NCBI RefSeq assembly: GCF_000227465.1
Contig: NC_016047.1
Location: 1,131,001 to 1,195,000, forward strand
Source: Bacillus spizizenii TU-B-10
GTDB taxonomy: Bacteria > Bacillota > Bacilli > Bacillales > Bacillaceae
Reading direction: 5' to 3'
Length of the DNA stretch: 64,000 bases
A program made the translations under genes and the position numbers. Shown here piece after piece: positions 44,365 to 53,834 of this stretch (within the stretch, counting starts at the first letter, position 1; the number at the start of each line of letters is the position of its first letter). The notes beneath the pieces were generated by a model. The model was not told the DNA's origin. It saw only the letters and a list, made by a program, of their open reading frames with translations, and searched no databases.

Positions 44365-44411
44365 CAGCCGGAAAGCTGATCATCTGTGAAACAAAATCAG
44401 CTTTCCGGCTG
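44365..44411. repeat. Perfect 16-bp inverted repeat between yhaR and yhzD
   Basis: CAGCCGGAAAGCTGAT (44365-44380) is exactly complementary to 44396-44411, with a 15-nt loop. No T run follows on either strand. It includes the last codons of yhzD and lies between two convergent genes, so it may end both transcripts or protect their 3' ends. Confidence 0.85.
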
Positions 44412-44565
44412 CATTGACTAAACGATGGGTATGACTGTGAAGCTCTTTTTCTTTTAAGAGGGCTTCACCATGCGTTTTAGCCGCTTCTTCATTTTTCGCC
44501 TCGAATCGCTCGTTCACCAGTGTTTTCCCCGAAGGATCAAAAGCTGTAAGGAAATAATCAGCCAT
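44380..44565 (-). CDS. yhzD: YhzD, small conserved protein
   Basis: A 61-residue soluble protein (starts MADYFLTAFDPSGKTL) of the YhzD-like family of Bacillus, of unknown function. The ATG at 44565 follows GGAGGGGAAACCTG. Its last residues are encoded within the inverted repeat at 44365-44411. It is convergent with yhaR and divergent from yhaQ. Confidence 0.8.
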   Translation of the reverse strand: MADYFLTAFDPSGKTLVNERFEAKNEEAAKTHGEALLKEKELHSHTHRLVNAAGKLILFHR

Positions 44566-44691
44566 CAGGTTTCCCCTCCATTTTCAAGGTTTATCAGTCT
44601 TCTTCATTTATATTCTAAAAAGGAAATCAAAATCCTTTATTATGTTCCATCCAATATTAGTATATAATGGGTCAGGGAAGGAGGAGATTCA

Positions 44692-45588
44692 GTGCTTAAG
44701 ATTGATCACGTAACGAAGACATTTGGAGATTTTAAAGCCGTTGACGGATTGGACTTAGACATTCCGGAACAGCAAATGTTCGGTCTTTTAGGCGCAAACG
44801 GAGCGGGAAAAACGACGACGTTTCGCATGATCCTTGGCTTATTAAGCATTACAGAGGGCTCAATCAGCTGGAAGGGCGACCCTGTTAATTACAGTATCAG
44901 CAACAAAATCGGTTATTTGCCGGAAGAGCGGGGGCTTTATCCGAAAATGAAGGTAAAGGATCAGCTCGTCTATCTTGCCAGATTAAAAGGGATGGAGAAG
45001 CGGGAGGCTGTAAAAGAGCTCGGCACATGGCTTGAACGCTTCAATATAACAGATTACGAGAATAAGAAGGTTGAAGAGCTTTCGAAGGGAAATCAGCAGA
45101 AAATCCAATTTATTTCGGCTGTTTTGCATAAGCCGGAGCTGCTGATTCTTGATGAACCATTCAGCGGCCTGGACCCAGTCAATGTTGAGCTGTTAAAAGA
45201 GGCTGTGATTTCTTTGAAAAACAGCGGCGTTTCTATTTTATTTTCTAGCCATCGGATGGAGCATGTGGAGGAGCTATGTGAGAACCTTTGCATACTGCAG
45301 AAAGGAAAGCCGGTTGTGCAAGGCAAGCTTAAGGAGATAAAGCGTTCCTTCGGCAAAAAGAATGTCACCATTCACGCCGATGAAGATCTGCGTTTTTTGC
45401 AGTCTCATGAAGGCATTCTCCAATGGAAGGAAACGGCCGGAGGCGTCAAGCTGCAGATCGCTAATGAAGACATTTCTCAAGAGATCTTTGCCATGCTCCA
45501 AGGAAAAGGGTTTATCAGAAAGTTCGAGCTTGAAGAGCCGTCACTGCATGATATTTTTATAGAAAAGGTGGGGGCCGTCTATGAATAA
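44692..45588 (+). CDS. yhaQ: YhaQ, ABC transporter ATPase (NatA-like)
   Basis: A 298-residue ABC ATPase with Walker A GANGAGKTTT, signature LSKGNQQK and Walker B LLILDEPFSGLDP. A C-terminal extension (about residues 215-298) is typical of NatA-type proteins that extrude Na+ or drugs with a NatB-like permease. The start is GTG after AAGGAGGAGATTCA. It overlaps yhaP by 8 bp. Confidence 0.88.
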   Translation: MLKIDHVTKTFGDFKAVDGLDLDIPEQQMFGLLGANGAGKTTTFRMILGLLSITEGSISWKGDPVNYSISNKIGYLPEERGLYPKMKVKDQLVYLARLKGMEKREAVKELGTWLERFNITDYENKKVEELSKGNQQKIQFISAVLHKPELLILDEPFSGLDPVNVELLKEAVISLKNSGVSILFSSHRMEHVEELCENLCILQKGKPVVQGKLKEIKRSFGKKNVTIHADEDLRFLQSHEGILQWKETAGGVKLQIANEDISQEIFAMLQGKGFIRKFELEEPSLHDIFIEKVGAVYE

Positions 45589-46840
45589 ATTTTGGATCAT
45601 GCTTTCTCATACATATAAAAATAAGATTATGGCAAAATCCTTTATTATTTCGACTGTCATCACAGTACTGCTTGTTTTAGTTGTAACGAATCTGGAGTCG
45701 ATCATTTCTTTGTTTCAAGGTGATAATGCGAAAGAAAAAATCGCCGTTGTTGATGAAACAAACGAATTATATCCGATTTTCTCGAAGCAGCTGAAAGCGG
45801 TGGATACAAACAGTGATCTTGATGTGAAGCAATCGAAGCAATCGGAGGATGAAGTCACAAAGCAAGTCAAAGATGAAGCGCTTGATGGCATGCTCATCAT
45901 CAAACGAGATGAAAAAGGAACCATTTCAGGAACATATAAAGCGTTAACGATTTCTGATGAAAGCACGTACCAAACGCTGCAGCAGGCGCTGACGCAAACC
46001 AAAACGGCTGTCGGAACGGCGGAGCTCGGCGTTTCGCAGGAAACGATCAGCAGCCTTTATGCGCCCGTTACTGTCGGGCAGGAGGCGCTGAAAGAGGGTG
46101 CGAAGTCTGAGGAAGAGCTGGGCCAGACGATAGGGCTTGTTTATATTATGCTGTTCGTCATTTATTTCTCTGTGATTATGTATGCCAGCATGATTGCGAT
46201 GGAGGTTGCAACCGAAAAATCTTCGCGAGTCATGGAAATCCTGATCTCAAGCATGCCGCCGATCCAGCAGATGTTTGCAAAGCTGCTTGGCATCGGGCTC
46301 GTCGGGATCACGCAGCTTGCTATCATTATAGGAGCCGGCTCTCTGTCGCTTAAGCTGAACCAAAAGAGCGAAACGGCATCATCTGTCGGCGGATTTCTTA
46401 ATCTGACCGACGTATCAGCAACCACTGTTATCTATGCTGTGATTTTCTTTTTGCTCGGCTACTTTTTATACGCGACACTTGCCGCGTTTCTCGGCAGTGT
46501 CGTCAGCAGAATAGAGGACGTGCAGCAAACGATCACGCCGATGACACTATTGGTTGTCGCCGGTTTTATGATCGCGATGTTCGGCTTGAATGCACCTGAT
46601 GCAGGATTTATTACGGTAACCTCGTTTATTCCGTTTTTTACACCAATGATTATGTTCTTGCGCGTCGGAATGCTTGATATTCCGTTCTGGCAGGCTGCTG
46701 CCGGAATCGGAATCACGCTGCTCACCATTGTCATACTGGCTGTCATCGGCGCCAGAATTTACAAGGGCGGTGTATTGATTTACGGAAACTCAAGCGCATT
46801 CAAAGCGATCAAACAAGCACTTCGTTTAGCGAAAAATTGA
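45581..46840 (+). CDS. yhaP: YhaP, ABC transporter permease (NatB-like)
   Basis: A 419-residue permease of the ABC-2/NatB type. One membrane helix near the N-terminus is followed by an extracytoplasmic domain of about 150 residues and five to six further helices (after residue 185). EVATEKSSRVMEILISS is the cytoplasmic coupling segment. It pairs with YhaQ; Na+ extrusion is the family guess. It is coupled to yhaQ by overlap and followed by a terminator. Confidence 0.87.
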   Translation: MNKFWIMLSHTYKNKIMAKSFIISTVITVLLVLVVTNLESIISLFQGDNAKEKIAVVDETNELYPIFSKQLKAVDTNSDLDVKQSKQSEDEVTKQVKDEALDGMLIIKRDEKGTISGTYKALTISDESTYQTLQQALTQTKTAVGTAELGVSQETISSLYAPVTVGQEALKEGAKSEEELGQTIGLVYIMLFVIYFSVIMYASMIAMEVATEKSSRVMEILISSMPPIQQMFAKLLGIGLVGITQLAIIIGAGSLSLKLNQKSETASSVGGFLNLTDVSATTVIYAVIFFLLGYFLYATLAAFLGSVVSRIEDVQQTITPMTLLVVAGFMIAMFGLNAPDAGFITVTSFIPFFTPMIMFLRVGMLDIPFWQAAAGIGITLLTIVILAVIGARIYKGGVLIYGNSSAFKAIKQALRLAKN

Positions 46841-46843
46841 TTA

Positions 46844-46879
46844 AAAACAGCCTGGGGATTCTCAGGCTGTTTCTTTATT
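46844..46879 (+). terminator. Terminator after yhaP
   Basis: AACAGCCTG and CAGGCTGTT form the stem, followed by TCTTTATT. Confidence 0.78.
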
Positions 46880-46882
46880 AAC

Positions 46883-46896
46883 AGAACGTGCATTCG
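46883..46896 (+). promoter_or_regulatory. LexA-like box upstream of yhaO
   Basis: AGAACGTGCATTCG matches CGAAC-N4-GTTCG at 8 of 10 fixed positions. A TAAAAT -10 lies at 46911-46916, so the box overlaps the -35 region. I recall yhaONM among DNA-damage-induced genes of B. subtilis. Confidence 0.6.
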
Positions 46897-46945
46897 CAAG
46901 AATTCGATGCTAAAATAAGGGTACTTCATCCTGGAAAGGAGCAGA

Positions 46946-48172
46946 ATGTTGACTGATCTAACCTTTATTCATGCGGCAGATCTACATCTAGACAGCCCGT
47001 TTTACGGGATATCGCATCTGCCGGAACCGATTTTTGCCCGGATTAAAGAAAGCACATTTAAAAGCGTGAAACATATGATAGATGCTGCAGTAAGAGAAAA
47101 CGTTGATTTCATTTTGCTGGCGGGGGACCTGTTTGACGAAGCCAATCGAAGCTTAAAGGCGCAGCTCTTTTTGAAAAAACAGTTTGAAAGACTGAGAGAA
47201 TGCGGGATTTCAGTTTATGTGATCTTTGGGAACCACGATCATCTTGGCGGGGAGTGGACGCCGATTGAATGGCCTGAGAATGTCCATATTTTTTCGTCCG
47301 CAGTTCCTGAAGAAAAATCGTTTTATAAAGAAGGCAGGCGCATAGCAAGCATTTACGGTTTCAGCTATCAGGCCAGAGCCGTGACGGAAAACCAAGCCGC
47401 ACGCTATCGGAGGTCGACTGACGCGCCGTTTCATATCGGTATGCTCCATGGCACACTATCAGGATCTGAAGGACACGATCCGTATTGCCCGTTTACGCAT
47501 GACGATCTCGTGAAAAGCGGAATGGATTATTGGGCGCTTGGCCATATACATAAACGCCAGGTTCTTTCTGCCGAGCACCCGGCAATCATCTATCCGGGAA
47601 ACACGCAAGCGCGCCATATGAAGGAGACGGGAGATAAAGGCTATTATCTCGTTCGTGTGACTAACGGAGATATTTTTTATGAATTTCAGAAAGCGCATGA
47701 TGTCCTGTGGGAAAAAGCGGCAGTTGATGTGACGGGGGCAAAGAATATGACTGCCCTTTTCCAAATGGTTGAGGACGCGTTTTCGAAGCTCCGGATAAAG
47801 GGGAGCCCTGTTTGTGTAAGACTCGTATTACAAGGGCGGGCGCCGGAATGGCTGCTGGAGGCGCCAAAAGGCACCTTGGATGAGCTTCTCGAAGCCTTTC
47901 AGGAGCAAGAGGCTGAGGAGGAACACTTCGTTTTTCCGCTTTCATTGGACGATGAGATAGAAAATGAAGCAAACCTTACAAACCTCGATCCTTTTTTTGG
48001 CGGTTTATTTGCGGACATTGACCGCGGCGATCTGTCAGATGTGCTGGAAGGGCTTGAGCGGCATCCTGTGTACAGAAGGCACGCGGACCGGTTTAGCCAA
48101 GAGGAATTACAGGAAATAAAAGAGCAGGCACAGATTTTATTGAAAAGACAGCTTAAGGTGCTTGAAATATGA
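46946..48172 (+). CDS. yhaO: YhaO, calcineurin-like phosphoesterase/nuclease (SbcD/Mre11-like)
   Basis: A 408-residue protein whose first 200 residues form a metallophosphoesterase domain: HAADLHLDSPF, LAGDLFD, GNHDH, and LHGT / LGHIH metal motifs. It resembles the SbcD/Mre11 nucleases but is a separate family from SbcD. Its partner should be the SMC-like ATPase YhaN, whose gene begins 13 bp after its stop. The ATG is preceded by GGAAAGGAGCAGA. The operon yhaO-yhaN-yhaM has a LexA-like site upstream. Confidence 0.88.
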   Translation: MLTDLTFIHAADLHLDSPFYGISHLPEPIFARIKESTFKSVKHMIDAAVRENVDFILLAGDLFDEANRSLKAQLFLKKQFERLRECGISVYVIFGNHDHLGGEWTPIEWPENVHIFSSAVPEEKSFYKEGRRIASIYGFSYQARAVTENQAARYRRSTDAPFHIGMLHGTLSGSEGHDPYCPFTHDDLVKSGMDYWALGHIHKRQVLSAEHPAIIYPGNTQARHMKETGDKGYYLVRVTNGDIFYEFQKAHDVLWEKAAVDVTGAKNMTALFQMVEDAFSKLRIKGSPVCVRLVLQGRAPEWLLEAPKGTLDELLEAFQEQEAEEEHFVFPLSLDDEIENEANLTNLDPFFGGLFADIDRGDLSDVLEGLERHPVYRRHADRFSQEELQEIKEQAQILLKRQLKVLEI

Positions 48173-48185
48173 GGCGGTGAAAGCT

Positions 48186-51074
48186 TTGCGAATTACATCT
48201 TTACATATCTACCAATACGGGAAATTTTCCAATCAGACCTTTCACTTTTCCGCCTCGCCTGTCCAATTAATCTACGGATTAAATGAGGCAGGGAAAACGA
48301 CGATAATGTCATTTATTGAAAGCATGCTGTTTGGTTTTCCAAAAACGAAAAAATATGAACCGAAAACAGGCGGTGTCTATGGCGGTGTTCTTGAAGCTGA
48401 ACATCCTGAGTATGGGGCTGTGAAAATTGAACGGACGAAGGGGACTGCCGAAAAGCTGAGAGTGTACACAGAAAAAGGCGAAGTGAAGCAAGAAGATTTT
48501 TTAAAGCAGCTGTTCCAGGGCACAGACAGGGCGCTGTACAAAGCCATTTATTCGTTTGACGTATTCGGGCTGCAGGAAATTCACGCCTTTAATCGGGACA
48601 AGATAGGGGAATTTTTGCTGTTTTCCAGCTTGTTTGGCGCTGAAGCCGTATCTAAGCTTGATTCACAGCTAACAAAGGAAAGCGAAAGGCTCTATAAACC
48701 AAACGGGCGAAACCCTCAATTGAATCAGGAGCTGGAAACGCTTAAGCAGCTGGGAGCGAAGCTAAAACAGGCTGAAGCAGAGGAAGCGGGCTATCATCAG
48801 ATTCTTGAGGAAAAAAGAACGCTCGAAGCCCGTCTTGCAACCGCAGAAACCGAATTGAAAGAGGCAGCAGGCCATATCCGAACGATTGAGGGAGCGATTG
48901 AGCTGAAGCCGCTGCTAAATGAAAAAGCGGCGCTGGAACAGGCGATGGCACAATATCCGGAACAGGCGGGACAATTTCCGGCTGACGGACTGCATCAGCT
49001 GGAAAAATATGAATCTCACCTTCACCCGAAATCCGCACAGCTGGAGGCGCTTCGGGTGAAGATGGCGGAGCTGGACAAACAGATGCAAAAGCTTAATCCG
49101 GATAAAGACATTTTGGCGAAAGAAACGCTGATACAAGAGATTTCGGCAGCGTTTCATATGTACCAATCCTATGGAGAACAGCTCGCCGCCATTCAGGCAC
49201 AGCTGCGCCAGTCATCTGCACAGGCAGCGGCAGGACTGGAACAGCTCAATAAAACGGATGAAAATGAGCTCCTGAAAATGAACTCGTCATATGACTATGA
49301 ATGGCAGCTTCAGCAGGCGGTGCAGCAATACGTACAGGCAAGAGACAGAAAACGGCAGCTTGATGAGACGTTTGAACTTGCCCGGCAAGAGCTGGAAGAC
49401 GCAGAAAAGGCCGTTCATGCCGCTTCGTCCGCTATCCTTGAAAACAACGAAAGAAAAGATAAAGAAGCGGCTCTTAAAGCATATGATGAAGCACAGGGGC
49501 AGCATCAGGAGCAAGCGAAGCTGAGAGAGCAGCTGAGGTTTTTTGAAAGGCAGCAGGCTAAACAGAAAAAGGTTGTCATTGCAGCTGGTATGTTGTTCAT
49601 CGTTCTCTTTCTGTTGCTGCAGCAATGGATTCCCGCCATAAGTATCGGCGCTGCCCTTCTTGTATATTGGCTTGTGTCTGGGAAAAAAACACCGTCTTCC
49701 GGAAACAGCCGGGAGATGAGACAGCCAATGACAAACATTTCACCGGCAGAAGCCGAAGCGCTTAGAGAAGCGTTATGGGAGGATGACCGCAATAAACAGC
49801 ATCTCATCACCCAGCGGGCAGTGCTCCAGCAAAAAGAGGCGGCGTATGAAAGAGTCATCCAGCAGTTTGAACAGTGGGAAGCCGATATGGCCCCGTCCTT
49901 TTCACAGGTCGAGTCTTTTATGAAGGAGCTCGGATTCAAGGAAGATCCTTCTTTTTTACTTGATGCATACAGCTTAATGAAGGATGTCAAAAAAGAAGTG
50001 AAGAAAAAGCATGAGCTGACAATTGAAGCAGGCAGGCTGAAAAAGCACCGACGCACATTCGAAGAACGCGTCAACATGCTTCATCCTGCGAATGAGAGTC
50101 AGAACATCTCCATCTCGGACGCCCTTCACACATTGCGGAAAAACGTTGAACGTGAAAAAGAAATTGCGAAGCAAAAAAAGGCTATTGAAACAGATATTTA
50201 TTATACAAAGGAGCAGCTGCTGGAGCTGGAGCAAGAAATACAGTATTTTGAAGCACAGATCGAACAGCTATTTGCCGCGGCGGCTGCAAAAGACAGAAAT
50301 GAGTTTTGCGCCATAGCTGACATCAGCAGGCAATTGAAGGATACGGAGAACAAGCTTCATCACGTAAACGCACAGCTTCAAGGCGGACACCCAGAGGAGC
50401 TTGAACTGGCGGATTCCAATACGCTTTCTGAATTGAAAAACAAGCAAGTAGTTGAAAATGAAAGAAAAGAGCGGCTGACTGAGGAGATTCAACACCTTCG
50501 CAGCCAAATCGCATTGCTCTTCGTCAAACAGGAACAATTAGAGGCTTCGGGATTGGTCTCAGATCTCAAGCTTCAAACGGAAATGCAAAAAGAGCGTGTA
50601 AAAGAAATCGCTAAAAAATGGGCCTCGATCCAAATGATCAAACAGGTGATCCGAAACAAATTGGAACGGCATAAAAAAGTCGAGCTCCCACGCCTTCTGG
50701 AGACGGCCGGAGAATTTTTCCGCCCGCTGACCGACGGAAGCTACAAGACGATTTATTTTTCTGAAACAGATGATTCTATTATGGTCATGCGTTGTGATGG
50801 AACTGTCTATCACGCGGAAGAGCTATCACAGGGAACATGTGAGCAGCTGTATACAGCGATCCGGTTTGCCCTGGCCGTTACGCGTCAGGATGGGTCAAGG
50901 CTTCCGTTTCAGCTTGACGACAGCTTTGTTCATTTTGATCAGGAAAGGCTCAAACGAGTATTAGACGTTCTTTATAATTTATCCGAAGACGGAAGGCAGA
51001 TTTTATATTTTACATGCCATGACCATGTGAAAGATGCATTTCAAAGCAGCCAAATCATTCATTTGGTGTCATAA
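48186..51074 (+). CDS. yhaN: YhaN, SbcC-like AAA ATPase with mid-protein membrane segments
   Basis: A 962-residue protein. The N-terminal Walker A is [10 protein letters not shown] (near residue 35) and the C-terminal ABC-type signature/Walker B is [10 protein letters not shown] / [11 protein letters not shown]. Long coiled coils separate them (about 190-460 and 530-850). Unlike SbcC, two hydrophobic stretches near residues 463-498 interrupt the coil, so the tip may be membrane-anchored. The start TTG at 48186 follows GAGGCGGTGAAAGC. An upstream ATG at 48162 overlaps yhaO. It is likely a complex with YhaO. Confidence 0.85.
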   Translation: MRITSLHIYQYGKFSNQTFHFSASPVQLIYGLNEAGKTTIMSFIESMLFGFPKTKKYEPKTGGVYGGVLEAEHPEYGAVKIERTKGTAEKLRVYTEKGEVKQEDFLKQLFQGTDRALYKAIYSFDVFGLQEIHAFNRDKIGEFLLFSSLFGAEAVSKLDSQLTKESERLYKPNGRNPQLNQELETLKQLGAKLKQAEAEEAGYHQILEEKRTLEARLATAETELKEAAGHIRTIEGAIELKPLLNEKAALEQAMAQYPEQAGQFPADGLHQLEKYESHLHPKSAQLEALRVKMAELDKQMQKLNPDKDILAKETLIQEISAAFHMYQSYGEQLAAIQAQLRQSSAQAAAGLEQLNKTDENELLKMNSSYDYEWQLQQAVQQYVQARDRKRQLDETFELARQELEDAEKAVHAASSAILENNERKDKEAALKAYDEAQGQHQEQAKLREQLRFFERQQAKQKKVVIAAGMLFIVLFLLLQQWIPAISIGAALLVYWLVSGKKTPSSGNSREMRQPMTNISPAEAEALREALWEDDRNKQHLITQRAVLQQKEAAYERVIQQFEQWEADMAPSFSQVESFMKELGFKEDPSFLLDAYSLMKDVKKEVKKKHELTIEAGRLKKHRRTFEERVNMLHPANESQNISISDALHTLRKNVEREKEIAKQKKAIETDIYYTKEQLLELEQEIQYFEAQIEQLFAAAAAKDRNEFCAIADISRQLKDTENKLHHVNAQLQGGHPEELELADSNTLSELKNKQVVENERKERLTEEIQHLRSQIALLFVKQEQLEASGLVSDLKLQTEMQKERVKEIAKKWASIQMIKQVIRNKLERHKKVELPRLLETAGEFFRPLTDGSYKTIYFSETDDSIMVMRCDGTVYHAEELSQGTCEQLYTAIRFALAVTRQDGSRLPFQLDDSFVHFDQERLKRVLDVLYNLSEDGRQILYFTCHDHVKDAFQSSQIIHLVS

Positions 51075-51147
51075 AAGAGGTTCTATAGCTGTAAAACGGT
51101 ATGTGATATACTGGTATTATGTAAGATACGGAGGGAGCTTTAATAGA

Positions 51148-52092
51148 ATGGCTAAAGGGATTATGCTACATGAGGTTGGCGAACAGGTGGACCAATATCT
51201 ATTGATTAAATCCTCGACGAAAGGGATTGCCAGCAATGGAAAACCGTTTTTAACGCTGATGCTGCAAGACCAGTCAGGTGATATTGAGGCGAAGCTGTGG
51301 GATGCCAAGCAAAGCGATGAAGTGACCTATGCGCCGCAGACGATTGTGAAGGTCGTGGGGGATGTTCACCATTACCGCGGGCGCAATCAGCTGAAGCTGA
51401 GAAATATCAGGCCGGTGAGCGAGCATGAAAACGTCAATATTGATGATTTTTTAGAAACCGCGCCGATTCCGAAAAATGAAATGATGGATACCATCACTCA
51501 ATATATATTTGAAATGAAAAATTCGAATATCCAACGGATCACAAGATTTTTAGTCAAAAAACACGAAACTGAATTTATGGATTATCCGGCGGCTACGAAA
51601 AACCACCATGAGTTTGTCTCAGGTTTAGCGTATCATGTTGTGTCTATGCTGAATCTGGCGAAATCCATTGCAGATTTATATCCGTCTCTTGACCGCGATC
51701 TGCTTTATGCTGGCGTTATCCTGCATGATCTTGGAAAAGTAAAAGAGCTGTCCGGCCCTGTTTCCACTTCGTATACGGTCGAAGGCAATTTGCTCGGCCA
51801 TATTTCGATTATGGTCACAGAGCTGTCAAAAGCGGCTGAGGAGCTTCAAATCGATTCTGAAGAGGTGTTAATTCTTCAGCACTTGATTTTGAGTCACCAC
51901 GGCAAAGCAGAATGGGGCAGCCCGAAACCGCCGATGGTGAAAGAAGCGGAAATTTTACACTATATAGACAACCTGGATGCAAAAATGAATATGATGGACA
52001 GAGCGCTTGAGCGCGTGAAGCCGGGTGAATACACTGAACGTGTATTTGCACTGGAAAACCGTTCCTTTTATAAACCGACTTTTCATAAATAA
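51148..52092 (+). CDS. yhaM: YhaM, 3'-5' exoribonuclease (OB fold plus HD domain)
   Basis: A 314-residue exonuclease: an N-terminal OB fold (about residues 15-115) and a metal-dependent HD domain with [12 protein letters not shown] and LHDLGK. It degrades RNA and single-stranded DNA from the 3' end in the presence of Mn2+ or Co2+. The frame is open from 51034, but the ATG at 51148 with GGAGGGAG gives the known length. It is the last gene of yhaONM and is followed by a terminator. Confidence 0.92.
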   Translation: MAKGIMLHEVGEQVDQYLLIKSSTKGIASNGKPFLTLMLQDQSGDIEAKLWDAKQSDEVTYAPQTIVKVVGDVHHYRGRNQLKLRNIRPVSEHENVNIDDFLETAPIPKNEMMDTITQYIFEMKNSNIQRITRFLVKKHETEFMDYPAATKNHHEFVSGLAYHVVSMLNLAKSIADLYPSLDRDLLYAGVILHDLGKVKELSGPVSTSYTVEGNLLGHISIMVTELSKAAEELQIDSEEVLILQHLILSHHGKAEWGSPKPPMVKEAEILHYIDNLDAKMNMMDRALERVKPGEYTERVFALENRSFYKPTFHK

Positions 52093-52096
52093 TCGT

Positions 52097-52139
52097 AAAA
52101 GGACTGATGCTGAAACATTCAGGTCAGTCCTTTTTTATG
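52097..52139 (+). terminator. Terminator after yhaM
   Basis: AAAGGACTGA and its complement TCAGTCCTTT pair across a 17-nt loop, followed by a T run. Confidence 0.8.
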
Positions 52140-52218
52140 CGCTTTTGCCGCTCATAACTCGTCTCATTCCGGCATATGGTTAAGAATAAAGAATCTATGC
52201 AAAAAGGGGGAGGAGCCC

Positions 52219-52431
52219 GTGTTATTTTTTCCATGGTGGGTGTATCTTTGTATTGTAGGTATCATTTTCAGTGCATATAAACTTGTGGCGGCAGCCAAGG
52301 AGGAAGAAAAAGTAGACCAGTCTTTTATTGAAAAAGAAGGGCAGATTTATATGGAGAGAATGGAAAAGGAGAGAGAACGCCGCAGTTCTCAACAGCATGA
52401 TGAAGAAAATCCAAACCATTCCATCGCATAA
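52219..52431 (+). CDS. yhaL: YhaL, sporulation-associated small membrane protein
   Basis: A 70-residue protein with one N-terminal membrane helix (about residues 3-22, LFFPWWVYLCIVGII) and a charged, Glu/Arg-rich tail. It corresponds to YhaL (SigE-type sporulation inhibitor KapD-like locus not implied); its function is unclear, with reports of a sporulation role. The start is GTG at 52219 after GGGGGAGGAGCCC. It is convergent with prsA, with a shared terminator. Confidence 0.75.
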   Translation: MLFFPWWVYLCIVGIIFSAYKLVAAAKEEEKVDQSFIEKEGQIYMERMEKERERRSSQQHDEENPNHSIA

Positions 52432-52473
52432 AAAAGCTGTGCAGCTCAATGAGCCTGCACAGCTTTTTTATTA
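52429..52473. terminator. Bidirectional terminator between yhaL and prsA
   Basis: AAAAAAGCTGTGCAG pairs with CTGCACAGCTTTTTT. It serves both convergent genes. Confidence 0.9.
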
Positions 52474-53325
52474 TTTAGAACTGCTGCTTGTTGAAGACGT
52501 GTTAAATGTGTCTTTCAGGTCTTTATCCTTCACTTCAACGTCAGCTTTCTTCATGACTTTTTGAACAGCTTCTTGGACAGCTGTGGTGTCATTTAATTTT
52601 TGTTCAAGAACTTCGGATTTCAGTTCTTTTTTCATATCATCGTATTTGCCGCGTTCTTCAGTCTTTTTAATAATGTGGTAGCCGTATTGTGTTTTGACAG
52701 GATCACTGACTTCACCTGTTTTTAATTTGAATGCAGCTTTGCTGAATTCAGCCACCATACCGTCTTTTGCGAACCAGCCAAGGTCCCCGCCTTGTGAAGC
52801 AGAATTGTCTGTAGAGTATTCTTTCGCAAGGTCTTCAAATTTCTCGCCTTTTTTCAGCTTTTTCTCTACTTCTTCAGCTGTCTTTTTATCAGCGACAAGG
52901 ATGTGGCTTGCATGGATTTTGTCTTTTAAGCCTTCCCAGTACTCTTTAGTATCAGCATCTGTTACTTTGATGTTATCTTTAGCTGCCTTTTGCGTGAGCA
53001 ATTCATATTTTACTTGTTCTTTAAGGTAATCCTTTCCATATTGCTCTTCGAGAGCAGTATATTGATCGCCAAGCTGTGTTTTGTATTCTTTTAGTTTGTT
53101 GTCAATTTCTTTATCTGTCACTTTATATTTCTTGTCTAATACTTTTTCTTGCACCAGCTGTGTCAGGACGCTTGCACCAGCTGTTTTCTTCATATTTGTG
53201 TAAAGCTCGCCTTTTGTTACATCGCCTGCGTCTGTTTTTGCGATGACTTCTTTGTCGCCGCTGCTGCAAGCACTGAGAGCGAGGATGCTTGTAGCAGTGA
53301 TAGCTGCTATTGCGATTTTCTTCAT
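52471..53325 (-). CDS. prsA: PrsA, extracytoplasmic peptidyl-prolyl isomerase and foldase lipoprotein
   Basis: A 284-residue lipoprotein with a signal peptide and lipobox LSAC (Cys20), an N-terminal chaperone domain and a parvulin PPIase domain (ASHILVADKK near residue 135 to GYHIIKK). PrsA folds secreted proteins at the membrane outer face and is essential for penicillin-binding protein stability. I recall 292 residues in 168. Here a residue is missing in the GWFAKDGMVAEF loop and the Ser-rich C-terminal tail is shorter. The ATG at 53325 is preferred; a TTG at 53334 overlaps AGGAG. Confidence 0.93.
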   Translation of the reverse strand: MKKIAIAAITATSILALSACSSGDKEVIAKTDAGDVTKGELYTNMKKTAGASVLTQLVQEKVLDKKYKVTDKEIDNKLKEYKTQLGDQYTALEEQYGKDYLKEQVKYELLTQKAAKDNIKVTDADTKEYWEGLKDKIHASHILVADKKTAEEVEKKLKKGEKFEDLAKEYSTDNSASQGGDLGWFAKDGMVAEFSKAAFKLKTGEVSDPVKTQYGYHIIKKTEERGKYDDMKKELKSEVLEQKLNDTTAVQEAVQKVMKKADVEVKDKDLKDTFNTSSTSSSSK

Positions 53326-53484
53326 TGTTTTCAAACACTCCTAATCATTCCAAATTAAATTACCTATGCGTATCATAACATATTGTGGCTTTCTGTAAAA
53401 AGATTTTAAATAAAGGGCATTCGTCTAGTCAAACTTTTGCTGATGGCATACTTATATATTGATCAAGAAAAGGAGGTATGTAAC

Positions 53485-53571
53485 ATGAGCGGAGGATACT
53501 CTAACGGATTCGCGCTGCTTGTAGTACTGTTCATTTTGCTTATCATCGTAGGTGCAGCTTACATCTACTAA
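53485..53571 (+). CDS. 28-residue YjcZ-like hydrophobic spore protein (SscA-type), first copy
   Basis: A 28-codon ORF with a GG-containing hydrophilic start and a single hydrophobic helix ending AAYIY. The Shine-Dalgarno (AAAAGGAGGTATGTAAC) is strong, and a terminator follows the stop. Two similar 28-residue ORFs lie in tandem here between prsA and yhaK; one of them is sscA (yhzE), involved in spore coat assembly. I cannot say which from memory. Mother-cell promoters are plausible but only weakly matched (CATACTTATA upstream). Confidence 0.75.
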   Translation: MSGGYSNGFALLVVLFILLIIVGAAYIY

Positions 53572-53577
53572 GCAGCC

Positions 53578-53613
53578 CGGGGATCGCTTGCAAGATAAGC
53601 GATCCTTTATTTT
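53578..53613 (+). terminator. Terminator after the first 28-residue ORF
   Basis: GGATCGCTT and AAGCGATCC form a 9-bp stem with a 7-nt loop, followed by TTTATTTT. Confidence 0.85.
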
Positions 53614-53695
53614 CACTAGCGCCTAATCGTTTCAAGCATGAATTGCATAAGATGTAATTGGTAAATAAAGCTTTTTACAGGAGGTGCTTTTTAAG

Positions 53696-53782
53696 ATGGG
53701 TGAAGTATTTGCAGGCGGATTCGCTTTATTGGTTGTGTTATTTATTTTATTGATTATCATCGGCGCTTCTTGGCTGTACTAA
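53696..53782 (+). CDS. 28-residue YjcZ-like hydrophobic spore protein (SscA-type), second copy
   Basis: A second 28-codon ORF of the same plan: a GEVFAGGFALLVVLF start, one hydrophobic helix and a WLY end. The central GFALLVVLFILLII is identical to the first copy. It is preceded by CAGGAGGTGCTTTTTAAG and by CATAAGAT, which fits a CATANNNT mother-cell -10. It ends at a strong bidirectional terminator. This or the other copy is SscA. Confidence 0.75.
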   Translation: MGEVFAGGFALLVVLFILLIIIGASWLY

Positions 53783-53786
53783 TCAA

Positions 53787-53832
53787 AATAAAAAAGCATA
53801 GCTGCTGAATCAGCAGCTATGCTTTCTTTTGT
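53787..53832. terminator. Bidirectional terminator between the second 28-residue ORF and yhaK
   Basis: AAAGCATAGCTGCTGA and TCAGCAGCTATGCTTT form a 16-bp perfect stem with flanking A and T runs. Confidence 0.92.
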
Positions 53833-53834
53833 AT

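Noticed and set aside
49505..50077. Minus-strand ORF (190 codons) opposite yhaN
   Set aside because: It is Ser/Leu-rich and antisense to a coiled-coil region, a common artefact.
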